NCBI GenBank assembly: GCA_965221295.1 | Contig: OZ244879.1 | Span: 744,001-808,000 of the forward strand | Reading direction: 5' to 3' | DNA length: 64,000 bases | DNA from: Bin87 sp965221295 | Lineage (GTDB): Bacteria; Chloroflexota; Dehalococcoidia; Lucifugimonadales; UBA3495 | Part shown: positions 1 to 8,668 of the stretch, in pieces | Numbering within the stretch: position 1 is the stretch's first letter | Layout of the letters: each line of letters starts with the position of its first letter | Made by a program: the position numbers and the translations under genes | Notes under the pieces: model-generated | Told to the model about the DNA's origin: nothing | The model's input: only the letters and a program-made list of their open reading frames with translations | Database searches by the model: none

Positions 1-260
1 CTGTCATTGCGAGGCGCCCCCCATCTGTCATTGCGAGGCGCCCTCCCCATCTGTCATTGCGAGGCCGAAGGCCGTGGCAATCTCGTCGACCACAACCAAC
101 GACCGTCCGCCCGCCCTCTGTCAATGCGAGCGACCCCCCCATCCGTCAATGCGAGGTGCCCCCCATCTGTCATTGCGAGGCCGAAGGCGATGGCAATCTC
201 CCAGGTCACAACCAACGGCCATCCGCCCGCCCTCCGTCATCGCGAGACGCCCGCCTGAGC
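1..260. repeat. Cluster of CATTGCGAG dispersed palindromic repeats
   Basis: At least five copies or half copies of a short element with the core TCATTGCGAGGCCGAAGG followed by CCGTGGCAATCTCG. Within one copy ATTGC pairs with GCAAT and GGCC pairs with GGCC around GAA, so each copy can form a hairpin, as REP elements do. The apparent reading frames here are short and repeat-derived. No gene is visible before cobO ends at 282. Confidence 0.85.
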
Positions 261-281
261 CGATACGATGGCCCGCCAATT

Positions 282-851
282 TCAAAACTCGATGCCCGGT
301 TGCGCCTTGATTCCAGCGTCGTAGGGGTGTTTCACCACGTTCATCTCCGTTACCAGGTCGGCGTATTCCACCAACGCTTCCGGCGCGTGCCGTCCCGTGA
401 TGATGACGTGCTGCATCTCCGGGCGGGCTTTCAGTGTCTCCACCACGTCCTCCACCGGCAGCCACCCGTAATGCATCGGGTACGTGAACTCATCAAGGAT
501 CACCAGGTCATATTCCCCGCCGGCGATCACTTCCTTGGCGTCCTCCCACAGGGCCCGGGCCAGGTCGGCGCTGGCGTCCAGGTCCTGGGACCGCCAGGTG
601 AAACCGTCACCCATGGCCCGCACGGCCACGCCCATTTTTTGGGCCGCTCTCTGCTCGCCAAAATTGGCCGTGGTGTGCTTGATGAACTGCAGCATGATGA
701 CCTTCATGTCGCGGCCCCACGACCGCATCAGCACGCCCATCGCAGCCGTGGTCTTGCCCTTGCCGTTGCCGGTGTTGACGATCACCAGCCCCTTGTTGAT
801 GCGAGGGCCACGCACCGATTGCGGGCCGTGGCGGGTCTCTTGCGTCGTCAT
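282..851 (-). CDS. cobO: Cob(I)yrinic acid a,c-diamide adenosyltransferase
   Basis: A 189-residue CobO/BtuR-type ATP:corrinoid adenosyltransferase, which transfers the 5'-deoxyadenosyl group of ATP to the reduced cobalt of a corrinoid in the cytoplasm. The P-loop GNGKGKTT lies near residue 30, followed by the conserved EYDLVILDEFTYPMHYGW-type segment and an HVIITGRHAP-type segment; length and motif order are normal for the family. It is the last gene of a three-gene minus-strand unit, 41 bp after cobB, and so should share the cobalamin riboswitch upstream of 2797. Whether it serves de novo synthesis or salvage cannot be told, because no other corrin-ring genes are in the window. Confidence 0.95.
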   Translation of the reverse strand: MTTQETRHGPQSVRGPRINKGLVIVNTGNGKGKTTAAMGVLMRSWGRDMKVIMLQFIKHTTANFGEQRAAQKMGVAVRAMGDGFTWRSQDLDASADLARALWEDAKEVIAGGEYDLVILDEFTYPMHYGWLPVEDVVETLKARPEMQHVIITGRHAPEALVEYADLVTEMNVVKHPYDAGIKAQPGIEF

Positions 852-892
852 TGTCTGGTCTCCTTGTCAGGCGTAATCGTCGTCAGGACAGG

Positions 893-2266
893 TCACCCGC
901 TAGATGCGGCGGCGCAGGTTTCTACGAACCGGCGAGCCAATCCGGGCCGGCTGCCCAGGTGCACGTGTATGTATGATGCCCACACATTGCCCTGCCGAAA
1001 CCCCTCGGGGCGGCCGGCTTGGTTCATCACTCGGTACGCCGCCGATTCCATCCCCGGCGGGTCCTGCAGCGCCGACCAGTGGAACTCGTGGCCGCGCACC
1101 TGCTGCCCCTTGCGCAGCAATGGACCCTCGGCGCAAGCCTCCACCTCGCGATAGCCCAGATGCAGCCGCCGATCCTCCATCGAGGACACCACGGGTATCG
1201 CCCCCACCATGGGATATTGCCGGCCATCCAGATCCGACAGGCTGCGGCCCAGGTACATCAGGCCGCCGCACTCTCCGTAAACGGTTGCTCCCCTCTCGAT
1301 GGCGCCCCGGATGGACTGGAGCATCCCATGGTTCTCCGACAGCTCTTCGGCGAACAGCTCAGGGAAGCCGCCGCCCAGGTACACGCCGCCTATCCCTTCC
1401 GGCAGCGCGGAATCGTCCAACGGCGAGAAAGGAACTATCTCCGCCCCCCACGCGGACAGCAAGTCCAACGAGTCCTGGTAATAGAAGGAAAACGCCCGAT
1501 CCTGCGCCACCGCAATGGCCGTCCGCCTCGGCTGCAGTTCGTCAGGAAATACCCTGGCGCCAGCGTTGGCGGGTCGCCCGGCGCCCCGGGCGATCCCCAC
1601 AATGGCGTCCAAGTCGATGGTCTGCTCGATCTGGGAGTCAAGCGCTTCATACCACTCTTTGACCACGGTGCCTTCCACCGTGGGTATCAATCCCAGGTGG
1701 CGCTCTGGCTGCGCCAGATCATCCCGCCGCGGCAGCCACCCGACGACGGGCAGCCCCGTGGTGGCCTCGATCTGAGGCTTGCAGAATTCCAGGTGACGCT
1801 CGCTGCCCAACCCGTTGAGTATTACGCCAGCGACGCGAAGCTCCGGGTCAAATTTCTGGTAGCCGAGAACCTCAGCGGCCACGCTTCGCGCCACCTTTCC
1901 GGCGTCCGCGATCAGAATTACCGGAGCGTCCAGCAGCTTGGCCAGCTCGGCGGTGGACCCATCCTCGCCCAGCGAGGAATGCCCGTCAAAGACCCCCATG
2001 ACACCCTCCACCACCGCGATGTCAGCGGCCCCAGCGGCCCGGTGGAACAACTCAGCCACCACGGGATGGGGCAACAACCAGGTGTCCAGATTCCGCGAGG
2101 GCGTTCCGCACGCGATGGTGTGATAAGTCGGGTCGATGTAGTCCGGTCCAGCTTTGAACGGCTGCACCCGCAACCCCCGCCGCGCCAACGCCCCCATTAT
2201 GCCGCTGGCAATGGTCGTCTTGCCCACTCCCGAGCGTACGCCGGCGATCACTACGGCGGAAGTCAT
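893..2266 (-). CDS. cobB: Cobyrinate a,c-diamide synthase (CobB/CbiA)
   Basis: A 457-residue glutamine-dependent amidotransferase that amidates the a and c side chains of cobyrinic acid using ATP and glutamine. The N-terminal dethiobiotin-synthetase-like domain begins with the P-loop AGVRSGVGKTT at residues 8-18. The C-terminal class I glutaminase-like domain carries the nucleophile context VYGECGGLMYLG near residue 330 and an EFHWS segment near residue 395. Length matches the family. It lies 81 bp after the unknown first gene and 41 bp before cobO, consistent with one B12-repressed transcript. Whether the native substrate is cobyrinate or hydrogenobyrinate cannot be decided from sequence. 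Confidence 0.95.
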   Translation of the reverse strand: MTSAVVIAGVRSGVGKTTIASGIMGALARRGLRVQPFKAGPDYIDPTYHTIACGTPSRNLDTWLLPHPVVAELFHRAAGAADIAVVEGVMGVFDGHSSLGEDGSTAELAKLLDAPVILIADAGKVARSVAAEVLGYQKFDPELRVAGVILNGLGSERHLEFCKPQIEATTGLPVVGWLPRRDDLAQPERHLGLIPTVEGTVVKEWYEALDSQIEQTIDLDAIVGIARGAGRPANAGARVFPDELQPRRTAIAVAQDRAFSFYYQDSLDLLSAWGAEIVPFSPLDDSALPEGIGGVYLGGGFPELFAEELSENHGMLQSIRGAIERGATVYGECGGLMYLGRSLSDLDGRQYPMVGAIPVVSSMEDRRLHLGYREVEACAEGPLLRKGQQVRGHEFHWSALQDPPGMESAAYRVMNQAGRPEGFRQGNVWASYIHVHLGSRPGLARRFVETCAAASSG

Positions 2267-2347
2267 TGGGTCCTGCGCGGCGACGTGTCGTTCAACATGG
2301 CCATTACCTCGGCTCAGCTATGCTCCACGGCTAGGGATGCTCTCCGG

Positions 2348-2797
2348 CTAGGGATGTTCTCCGGCTCGCCCAAATTCGTCCGCGGGCAGGGCGATCTTGC
2401 TGGGATACCTGCTCAACAGCGACATGAAGAACTCGTGCCGCGGAGGGTTGGTGGCGTCGTCATCCGACTTACGCAGGTAGATCCGCATGGCCGGGTTGCC
2501 ATCGCCGTCCCGCATCCACAACTGGTATGACGGCAGGCCCTGGTCGTTGGTCGTGTGAATGAATTCGGCCTCGCGAATCTTGGACATGTCCAAGTGCATA
2601 TGCGTCCCGCCCGGAACCATCAGGGTGACGATCCGCCCGTCTGGCGTGAACCGGAGATCGTCGAAGTCCATGTAAACCTCGGCGGAAGCCGCGGAGCTTT
2701 CCAACATCACCACCACTTCGTTGAAGCCAACCCCGTCGGCCCCGTCGCGGCACGCTTCGAGAATGTTCTGGAGGGTGGAACCATTGCGTTCGACCAT
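2348..2797 (-). CDS. Uncharacterised protein, first gene of B12-riboswitch operon
   Basis: A 149-residue soluble protein that I do not recognise. It has no signal peptide, membrane segment or cysteine pair. The start ATG is well placed behind an AAGGAGCG ribosome site. The sequence alternates predicted strands with charged loops, for example segments around FTPDGRIVTLMVPGG and HLDMSKIREAEFIH, which suggests a small beta-rich fold. As the first gene behind the cobalamin riboswitch and upstream of cobB-cobO, it is probably made when B12 is scarce and may act in corrinoid binding or cobalt handling. That role is inferred from context only. Confidence 0.8.
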   Translation of the reverse strand: MVERNGSTLQNILEACRDGADGVGFNEVVVMLESSAASAEVYMDFDDLRFTPDGRIVTLMVPGGTHMHLDMSKIREAEFIHTTNDQGLPSYQLWMRDGDGNPAMRIYLRKSDDDATNPPRHEFFMSLLSRYPSKIALPADEFGRAGEHP

Positions 2798-3083
2798 GAG
2801 GGACGCTCCTTCTCATGCCTTGCTTGCGGCGACAAGTCGCGGCGGACGCACGGCGTGGGGGTGGCTGGATTGTGGGTGGACGGATTATATCAGCGGCCGA
2901 AATGTCGATTCACTGGCTGCGCTGGCGCTGCCGATCTCTGCGTGTTGTTGGTCTCCGGGCGTCGGCGGTTTCCGGGCGCCGGCGGTTTCGAGGCGCTGAT
3001 GCGATGCGTCCCCCAGCGGGCCGGAGGAGGAGGTAACCGGCCCGCCGGAGCGACGCGGGAAAGATGTCAGATTCCCTGGCGTC

Positions 3084-3115
3084 AAAAAAACCCGGCTGCG
3101 CTTTTGCAGTCGGGT
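3084..3115 (-). terminator. Riboswitch-linked intrinsic terminator
   Basis: Read on the minus strand, ACCCGACTGC pairs with GCAGCCGGGT around a short AAAAGC loop and is followed by seven T residues. It lies about 80 nt downstream of the cobalamin aptamer and about 290 nt before the first gene, the position expected for a ligand-controlled transcription terminator. Confidence 0.85.
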
Positions 3116-3194
3116 AACGAATCGGGCTGGTAACGATGATACCGCCGTCAATACGGTCACGGGTCCGCCCACTCGTTCCACGAAGCGCAGCTGG

Positions 3195-3425
3195 ATCACT
3201 TCCGCTGGCAGGCCTCCTGGCTGATGGCTGATAACGACGCTCCTCCGCCTTCCCACCCGCCTCATGGCGGACAGTGGCTGCGCGCAGGGAATGCTCCCCG
3301 CAGTCGCTCGGAGGGCGTCTCGCCAATTACAGTGGCGGGACCGCACCGGATTCGCACCGGATTTCCTTTTCAGTTCGCGTTGGGCGCTCCATTGCGACCA
3401 AACGCCAACCACCGGCGGAAGCTGA
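3195..3425 (-). promoter_or_regulatory. Cobalamin (B12) riboswitch
   Basis: The minus strand contains the conserved blocks in correct order: AAAAGGAAATCCGGTGCGAA, then CGGTCCCGCCACTGT, then GCAGCCACTG, GGGAAGGCGGAGGAGC, and finally the B12 box CAGCCAGGAGGCCTGCC at about 3205-3222. The aptamer faces the operon of the unknown gene, cobB and cobO, with a terminator at 3084-3115. Binding of adenosylcobalamin would be expected to stop transcription and so repress the operon. Confidence 0.95.
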
Positions 3426-3509
3426 TGAATTCGCCTGTTAACGCCTAGACGATAACAACATCCCCAACCATTGTCAAATCGCGTCTCCCTCCCTTCCCCT
3501 GATCGCCCA

Positions 3510-3740
3510 CACTGTCATAGCGAGCAGCGGCTTGTTCTGTAATTGCCAGGCGATCTCCCCACCCGACATTGCGATGCGCTCCCCCTCGACATTGAGAGGC
3601 GCCCCCCACCTGTCATTGCGAGGCCGAAGGCCGTGGCAATCTCGTCGACCGCAACCAACGGCCACCCCCCATCCGTCGCCGGCCATTGCGAGGAGCGCCA
3701 GCGACGCGGCAATCCCGCAGCCCACAACCAATCGCCGTCC
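3510..3740. repeat. CATTGCGAG dispersed repeats
   Basis: Two good copies and several fragments of the dispersed palindromic repeat, one of the GGCCGAAGGCC type near 3613-3645 and one of the GGAGCGCCAGCGACG type near 3685-3715. The 580-bp stretch between the riboswitch and the gene at 4035 holds these repeats and one promoter-like site, with no convincing gene. Confidence 0.8.
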
Positions 3741-3963
3741 GCCCCGATTTCACCGGATTGGCCAGTTCGCACGAAAAACCCGGGAGCGCGCCGTCATTTG
3801 GGCGAACCGAACCGCTGAGGATTCGATTGCGCCATCTCGCAGTAGGACGCCCCCGGGCTGCTGTCACGGCCCTCCCAACGGATATCGGAGCTCGAGGCCC
3901 CTTTGCAAGTGGGGGAGAACCGTTCGCCGACAATATTATCACATCTGTCTAGACCATTGCGCC

Positions 3964-3993
3964 TTGACGCCTCAGCCGTCAATCGGGTACATT
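3964..3993 (+). promoter_or_regulatory. Candidate promoter for ferritin-like pair
   Basis: TTGACG and TACATT are separated by 18 bp, about 40 bp upstream of the start codon at 4035. The match to the sigma-70 consensus is fair (5/6 and 4/6). It would serve the two ferritin-like genes. Confidence 0.45.
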
Positions 3994-4034
3994 GCCCCGG
4001 ATACTACGTCCTTTTGGGAATGGGAGGCAGGAAA

Positions 4035-5129
4035 ATGACCATCTTGCAGGATCGCCCCACCGCCGAGATGGAAGAGGCGGTCCAGAACGGTTTCGACCTT
4101 TCCTGGCTGCAACAACTCAAGCGCCAAATCCCCGGCGCCGCCGAGGAACTCGCCAACGATCCAACCCTTGCTGAGCGCTCGGCAGACTTGCTAGACGAGT
4201 CGCCCAACCAGACCCAGCGCACCCGCGGCGCTCTGCCTCGATCCGGCGTACCCCAGTATGCCGCCTACACCTTCCGCGACAAAAAGGAAGTCTGGGGATA
4301 CAACCTGACCAAGCTCTACCAGGAAGCCGTTTCCCGGCAGTGGTCGTCCGCCACTGATATTCCTTGGGATTCCCTGCGCCCGCTCCCCGACGACGTCGAA
4401 GCCGCCCAATGCCAGCTTGCCACCTTCTTCGCCCAGGTCGAATTCGTGGCCGCCGACGTGCCGGGCCGCTTCATCGCCCAGATGTCCCCCGATTACCACG
4501 AGGTCCGGATGTTCCTCCTCACCCAGGTGATGGACGAGTCCCGCCACATGGAGGTATTCCGCAAGCGCGCCCTCTCCAATGGCGGCGGCCTGATGCGCAT
4601 GATCGACTCCGTCAGCGACGTCACCGGAGGCAGCACCGACAACGCCCGCGAATTCACTGAAATGTCCAGCCGTCTTCACATCGTCGGTGAAGGCAACGTG
4701 CTCACCCTTTTCCGTTTGGGTGAACTCATGGCGTACAACGACGCTGAAAAAGCCATCTATCGACGCGCCGCTCAGGACGAGGCCCGCCACGTCGCGTTCG
4801 GCGTCCTTCACGCCCGCTACATGAACGAATGCGCCCCCGAGCGCCGGGAAGAAATCCACGCCTACTTGGACGAAGCCGAAGACCGTCAGGCCACCGGCAA
4901 CGGCGGCGAAAACCCGGCCGCCAGGAGCGCCAACCTCACCGCCGAATCCCTCGCCATCCTGCTCGGCGGCGGCGCCGACAACGCCGACGAAGGTCAGAAG
5001 ATCCTTGCCGCCATCCGGCAACGACAGGTCAAGGAATACTTCCAACGCCTAAAGTCCTGCGGCTTCGACGACCGCATCGAAAATGGCCGCGTCAACCCGG
5101 CGCTCCTGGAAGTTTACAAAGCCGCTTGA
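4035..5129 (+). CDS. Ferritin-like di-iron protein with intact ligand set
   Basis: A 364-residue protein of the ferritin/ribonucleotide-reductase-R2-like superfamily. Four ligand-bearing helices can be read: E136 in AQVEF, E168xxH171 in MDESRH, E219 in VGEGN and E249xxH252 in QDEARH. This is the E, ExxH, E, ExxH pattern of a carboxylate-bridged di-iron site, so an oxygen-activating oxidase or oxygenase is likely; the substrate is unknown. The chosen ATG follows GGGAGGCAGGAAA; a longer upstream frame has no ribosome site. The gene directly downstream is a homologue with all four glutamates replaced, suggesting an alpha/beta-type complex like bacterial multicomponent monooxygenases, though no reductase or ferredoxin gene lies beside it. 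Confidence 0.85.
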   Translation: MTILQDRPTAEMEEAVQNGFDLSWLQQLKRQIPGAAEELANDPTLAERSADLLDESPNQTQRTRGALPRSGVPQYAAYTFRDKKEVWGYNLTKLYQEAVSRQWSSATDIPWDSLRPLPDDVEAAQCQLATFFAQVEFVAADVPGRFIAQMSPDYHEVRMFLLTQVMDESRHMEVFRKRALSNGGGLMRMIDSVSDVTGGSTDNAREFTEMSSRLHIVGEGNVLTLFRLGELMAYNDAEKAIYRRAAQDEARHVAFGVLHARYMNECAPERREEIHAYLDEAEDRQATGNGGENPAARSANLTAESLAILLGGGADNADEGQKILAAIRQRQVKEYFQRLKSCGFDDRIENGRVNPALLEVYKAA

Positions 5130-5229
5130 TTCCGCCCACTGGATAAATCAGTCTCTACGGTGGCCCGTCGACCTGGTTTCGGCGGGCCGTTCCTCTACCC
5201 CGAGGCATCACTTACTCCGAGGCATCACC

Positions 5230-6429
5230 ATGACGCAGAACGACGCTCAGCAACCCGCTCCCGCCGATGCGCCGGCCGACGACAGCGATCCCACCGGCAG
5301 CTACCGATCCTCTGCCGCCGACCGGGTTCAGCGCAACGCCGCCGCCGGCGACTCCGCCGATCCCGCGACGCAAGCGTCGCCCGACGCCCCAGACCAGCAG
5401 CCCGACGGGCCATCTGCCGCCGAGCGTTTCCCGTGGATGAAGGACACCAGGCAATGGGGCGTTCGCGCTCCCCTCACTGCCCACGGCCTCACCGTTGAAT
5501 CCATCGCCCTTGGCGTGTACGGCGAAATCCCCGACGAGAGCCGCGAAATGACCCGGATGCCGCGTGGATCCTTCGCCACACCCGGTATGCCCCGGCTCGA
5601 CAACTACTCCGTCAACCGCAAGGACGAGCTCTGGTCTGAAAACGCCTCTTCCCTCTACGAAGAGGCGATTCAACGGCGTTGGAACGCCATGCAGGACATC
5701 GCTTGGGACGACCTGCCCACCCTGCCTCAAGACCTCGAAATCGCTTGGTGCCAGCTGTGCACCGAGTTGGGACAGCACGCCACCGCCGAAATCGACACCA
5801 TCGGCCAGTGGCTCCATCGCATGAATTACGCCTACATCGAACCCAAGATGTTCCTCGCTACCCAGGAATTCGACTCCGCCCGGCATTTCGAGGTGATGCG
5901 ACATCGAGCCCTGTGCAACGGCGGCGCCCTCGGTCTCGAATCACCGGGCCACATGAGCCGCCGCATGTTGGAAACCCGCGCCGGTTGGCCCGAAGTCGCC
6001 GTCTCTCTCTACATCGCCAGAGGAACCCTAACCCTGCTGCTCTACCGGTTCGGCGCCCACTTCGCCGCCAACCCGGTTGACCGCAAACTGTTCAGCCTGA
6101 GCCTGCAGGACAAAGCCCGACACATGGCCTACGGACTCGCCATGCTGAAACTCTCGGTCGCAGTGAAAGGCGCCGACTTCGGAACCTCTTTGCGCAGGAT
6201 TCTCGGCTCCATCGAAAAGGACATGGCCGCAGAACTGAAAGACCCAGCGCTGTGGGAGGCCTTGGCCATCATCAGCGGCGGTTCGGTCCCCATGATGGCC
6301 CAGGGCAAGGTTGCGGTTGAACGGCTTCGTTCGACCTACGTCCGGCAGTACCTCAAGCGCCTGCAATACGCCGGCATCGATAAGCGGGAGAACGCCCTGC
6401 ATCCCGACTTGGCCGCAATACTGCAATAA
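5230..6429 (+). CDS. Ferritin-like paralogue lacking di-iron ligands
   Basis: A 399-residue paralogue of the preceding protein, alignable without gaps over both ligand regions. The four carboxylate positions are changed: E136 to A184, E168 to S216, E219 to G265 and E249 to K295, while both histidines remain (H219 in FDSARH, H298 in QDKARH). The global fold is retained, with conserved blocks such as RHFEVMRHRAL and LQDKARHMAYG, so this is not a decaying gene. It has a disordered Pro/Ala/Asp-rich N-terminus of about 65 residues not present in its partner. A structural or regulatory partner of the active subunit is the simplest reading. Nearby glutamates E179, E187 or E213 could in principle form a displaced site. 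Confidence 0.8.
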   Translation: MTQNDAQQPAPADAPADDSDPTGSYRSSAADRVQRNAAAGDSADPATQASPDAPDQQPDGPSAAERFPWMKDTRQWGVRAPLTAHGLTVESIALGVYGEIPDESREMTRMPRGSFATPGMPRLDNYSVNRKDELWSENASSLYEEAIQRRWNAMQDIAWDDLPTLPQDLEIAWCQLCTELGQHATAEIDTIGQWLHRMNYAYIEPKMFLATQEFDSARHFEVMRHRALCNGGALGLESPGHMSRRMLETRAGWPEVAVSLYIARGTLTLLLYRFGAHFAANPVDRKLFSLSLQDKARHMAYGLAMLKLSVAVKGADFGTSLRRILGSIEKDMAAELKDPALWEALAIISGGSVPMMAQGKVAVERLRSTYVRQYLKRLQYAGIDKRENALHPDLAAILQ

Positions 6430-6525
6430 TCCGCCGCCACGGCGTCGCCGGAGCCAAAATCGCATCGGGCGGGTTCCACGACCCGCCCTTACTACTGCCG
6501 CCATAGCGTAGAATATGGCGCCTCC

Positions 6526-7221
6526 ATGCTCATTTCCTCTGCCAATCTACTGCCCGACGACCTACCCGCCCTAGTCAGGTTGGCCGTGCTCTGCGCGGTC
6601 TCGGCCTCCGTTGCCATGTGGGTCAGCGGCTGGTTCCAGGCTGTCGCCGCTACGGTGTTCGGCGACCCAGCCCCCAGGGCCCAGGGCCGTCTGTTCGGCA
6701 ACCCGCTGCGACACCTCGACCCGGTGGGACTCGTGGTCGCCACCGCTTCCGGCTTGGGCTGGGGAAGGCCGCCGCCCGGGCCGCCCGGGCGTCAGGGCCG
6801 ATGGCCCTCGGTCGCGGTGGCAATGGCCGGCCCCTTGGGCAATCTCAGCGTAGGATTCTTGCTGGCGGCGCCGGTCAAGGCAGGGTGGTTGTCTTGGGCG
6901 TTTCCGTCTCCGGATAGCCTCACCCTGGTGATGACCGGCGGACTCCGCTCCGGTCTATCAGACGTGGTGGGCCTGCTCATCATCTACAACCTCCTCCACG
7001 CCGTGTTCCAGTTGCTTCCGCTTTCACCCCTGGCTGGCTACCGTGTCCTCGCCGTGTTCCTTCCCGCCGCCGCCGCCGAAACCCACCAGCGGTTTCAACG
7101 ATTCGCCCCGATCCTCCTGGTGGCCTTGATCGCTTCAGATTACGCGCTGCGACCCGGCCTGCTCTGGGCCACCATACTACCCGCCGTTCATTGGCTGGCG
7201 ACGCTGGCCACCGGCTTCTAG
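6526..7221 (+). CDS. Site-2 protease (M50) homologue without zinc motif
   Basis: A 231-residue integral membrane protein with the recognisable frame of the small prokaryotic S2P family: GDPAPRAQGRLFGNPLRHLD, then GLGWGRP, then AMAGPLGNL, then a YNLLHAVFQLLPLSPLAGYR segment. In active members the first region is preceded by HExxH; here residues 34-38 read S-G-W-F-Q. The third zinc ligand, Asp in an LDG motif, reads L-A-G. It is therefore probably an inactive homologue kept for binding membrane proteins. It begins 96 bp after the ferritin-like pair. A TAGAAT box at about 6509 is close to the ATG, so the transcript may have a very short leader. Confidence 0.75.
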   Translation: MLISSANLLPDDLPALVRLAVLCAVSASVAMWVSGWFQAVAATVFGDPAPRAQGRLFGNPLRHLDPVGLVVATASGLGWGRPPPGPPGRQGRWPSVAVAMAGPLGNLSVGFLLAAPVKAGWLSWAFPSPDSLTLVMTGGLRSGLSDVVGLLIIYNLLHAVFQLLPLSPLAGYRVLAVFLPAAAAETHQRFQRFAPILLVALIASDYALRPGLLWATILPAVHWLATLATGF

Positions 7222-7378
7222 CCTTGGCCTTACCCGGTCAGTCGTGGCGAGAAGTGATCGGGACGCGGCAATCTCGGGCCCTACGTGAATTGCGGTCCAT
7301 TCCGGTCAACCAAAGTTCCACGTCAACCTCACAACGGTAGGGCGCTGCCCGTCGGTACCTTTGGGCTCGCGCGCTCGG

Positions 7379-8176
7379 TCAACCGGTCGGCCCGAACCGC
7401 TCGGTTCGGATGGCTGCTTCGGCGATGCCAACGGACAGCAGCGCATCTCCAACGGTTTCAACGAATCCCGTCGGCCCGCAAACATAGCAAAGTGGTTGAT
7501 TGGCGTTGCCCCAAACGCCACCGGCGCCCAGCTTGGACAACTCATTGAGGCATTCCCGCAGCATCTCGACGTCGACGCGCCGGCGGTACCCCGTCCATCC
7601 CGCGGGTTGTCGCCGGGTGAACGTGTACCGCGCCGTGGCCCGAGGGGAGCGCTCGTCCAGTCCATCCAGCCAGTTCCGGTAGATCACGTCGTCTGGCGTC
7701 CGCGCCGAGTAGAGCAGCAAAGCTGGCAGGTCCGCCGCCACCGCCTCCCGGTGCGCCAGGATGGAACGCAACGGCACGACGCCCGAACCGCCGGCAACCA
7801 GCAACAGCGGCCCGCCCATCTCGGCATCCCACGTGAACGGACCGCCAATCGGTCCGCGGACTTCCAACTCGTCGCCAGGCTCGACCACCTCGTGGAAATA
7901 AGGCGATACTTCCCCCTCGTCAATCAACTCCACGGTCAGGTCGATGACGCCAGCCGCGTCGGTCGGAGCCGACGCTATCGAATAGGAACGCTGGGCTTGA
8001 TAGCCGTCGGGCGCCGTCAATCGAACGTCGTAATGCTGACCAGCGCGAAAGGGAACCGGATGGTCCAGCCGCAGCGTGAAAGTGCGGGCCCGATGGGTCT
8101 CTATGGTTACCCGCTCCACGGTCGCTTTGCGCCAGGGTGACGGAGCGGCGCCGGCGCCCGGAAGAGGTGTCGACAT
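7379..8176 (-). CDS. FAD/NAD(P)-binding oxidoreductase, ferredoxin reductase type
   Basis: A 265-residue FNR-family reductase that moves electrons between NAD(P)H and a one-electron carrier through FAD. The FAD-binding RSYSIAS motif is near residue 70, the nicotinamide-binding GGSGVVPLRSI segment near residue 130 and the C-terminal CGPTGFVE motif near residue 230. No 2Fe-2S domain is fused, so a separate redox partner is expected. It is on the same strand as the molybdopterin oxidoreductase at 8669-9274, with a 69-bp repeat array between them. Such reductase/molybdoenzyme pairs recur in bacteria, so a shared electron path is plausible. A TTG three codons upstream is an alternative start. Confidence 0.85.
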   Translation of the reverse strand: MSTPLPGAGAAPSPWRKATVERVTIETHRARTFTLRLDHPVPFRAGQHYDVRLTAPDGYQAQRSYSIASAPTDAAGVIDLTVELIDEGEVSPYFHEVVEPGDELEVRGPIGGPFTWDAEMGGPLLLVAGGSGVVPLRSILAHREAVAADLPALLLYSARTPDDVIYRNWLDGLDERSPRATARYTFTRRQPAGWTGYRRRVDVEMLRECLNELSKLGAGGVWGNANQPLCYVCGPTGFVETVGDALLSVGIAEAAIRTERFGPTG

Positions 8177-8252
8177 GATTCTCAAGAACCCTTACGCAGC
8201 GGAAACCGCCCGACCATCGCCCTACTCACTATCATCGCGAGGCGCCTGCCCC

Positions 8253-8666
8253 ACCTGCCATCACGAGGCCGAGGGCCGTGGCAATCTCGTAGCCCGCAAC
8301 CGACGGCTACCTGCATCCCCCACCTGTCATTGCGAGGCCGAAGGCCGTGGCAATCTCGTAGCCCGCAACCGACGGCTACCTGCATCCCCCACCTGTCATT
8401 GCGAGGCCGAAGGCCGTGGCAATCTCGTAGCCTGCAACCGACGGCTACCTGCATCCGCCACCTGTCATTGCGAGGCCGAAGGCCGTGGCAATCTCGTAGC
8501 CTGCAACCGACGGCTACCTGCATCCCCCACCTGTCATTGCGAGGCCCAAGGCCGTGGCAATCTCGTAGCCCGCAACCGACGGCTACCTGCATCCCCCACC
8601 TGTCAACGCGAGGCCGAGGGCCGTGGCAATCTCGTAGCCCGCAACCGACGACCACCAGTAACAACC
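8253..8666. repeat. Six tandem 69-bp repeats of the CATTGCGAG family
   Basis: Six units start at 8253, 8322, 8391, 8460, 8529 and 8598, exactly 69 bp apart. Each contains the hairpin-forming core with GGCCGAAGGCC and a spacer reading AGCCCGCAACCGACGGCTAC. The outer two units are more diverged than the inner four. Because 69 is divisible by three, long frames stay open on both strands; these are artefacts of the repeat, not genes. Confidence 0.95.
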
Positions 8667-8668
8667 CC

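Noticed and set aside
8182..8664. 160-residue minus-strand frame and overlapping plus-strand frames through the 69-bp array
   Set aside because: The frames stay open only because the repeat length is divisible by three; no ribosome site and the same peptide block repeats.
8253..8666. CRISPR array
   Set aside because: The whole 69-bp unit is repeated, including what would be spacers, and no cas genes are present.
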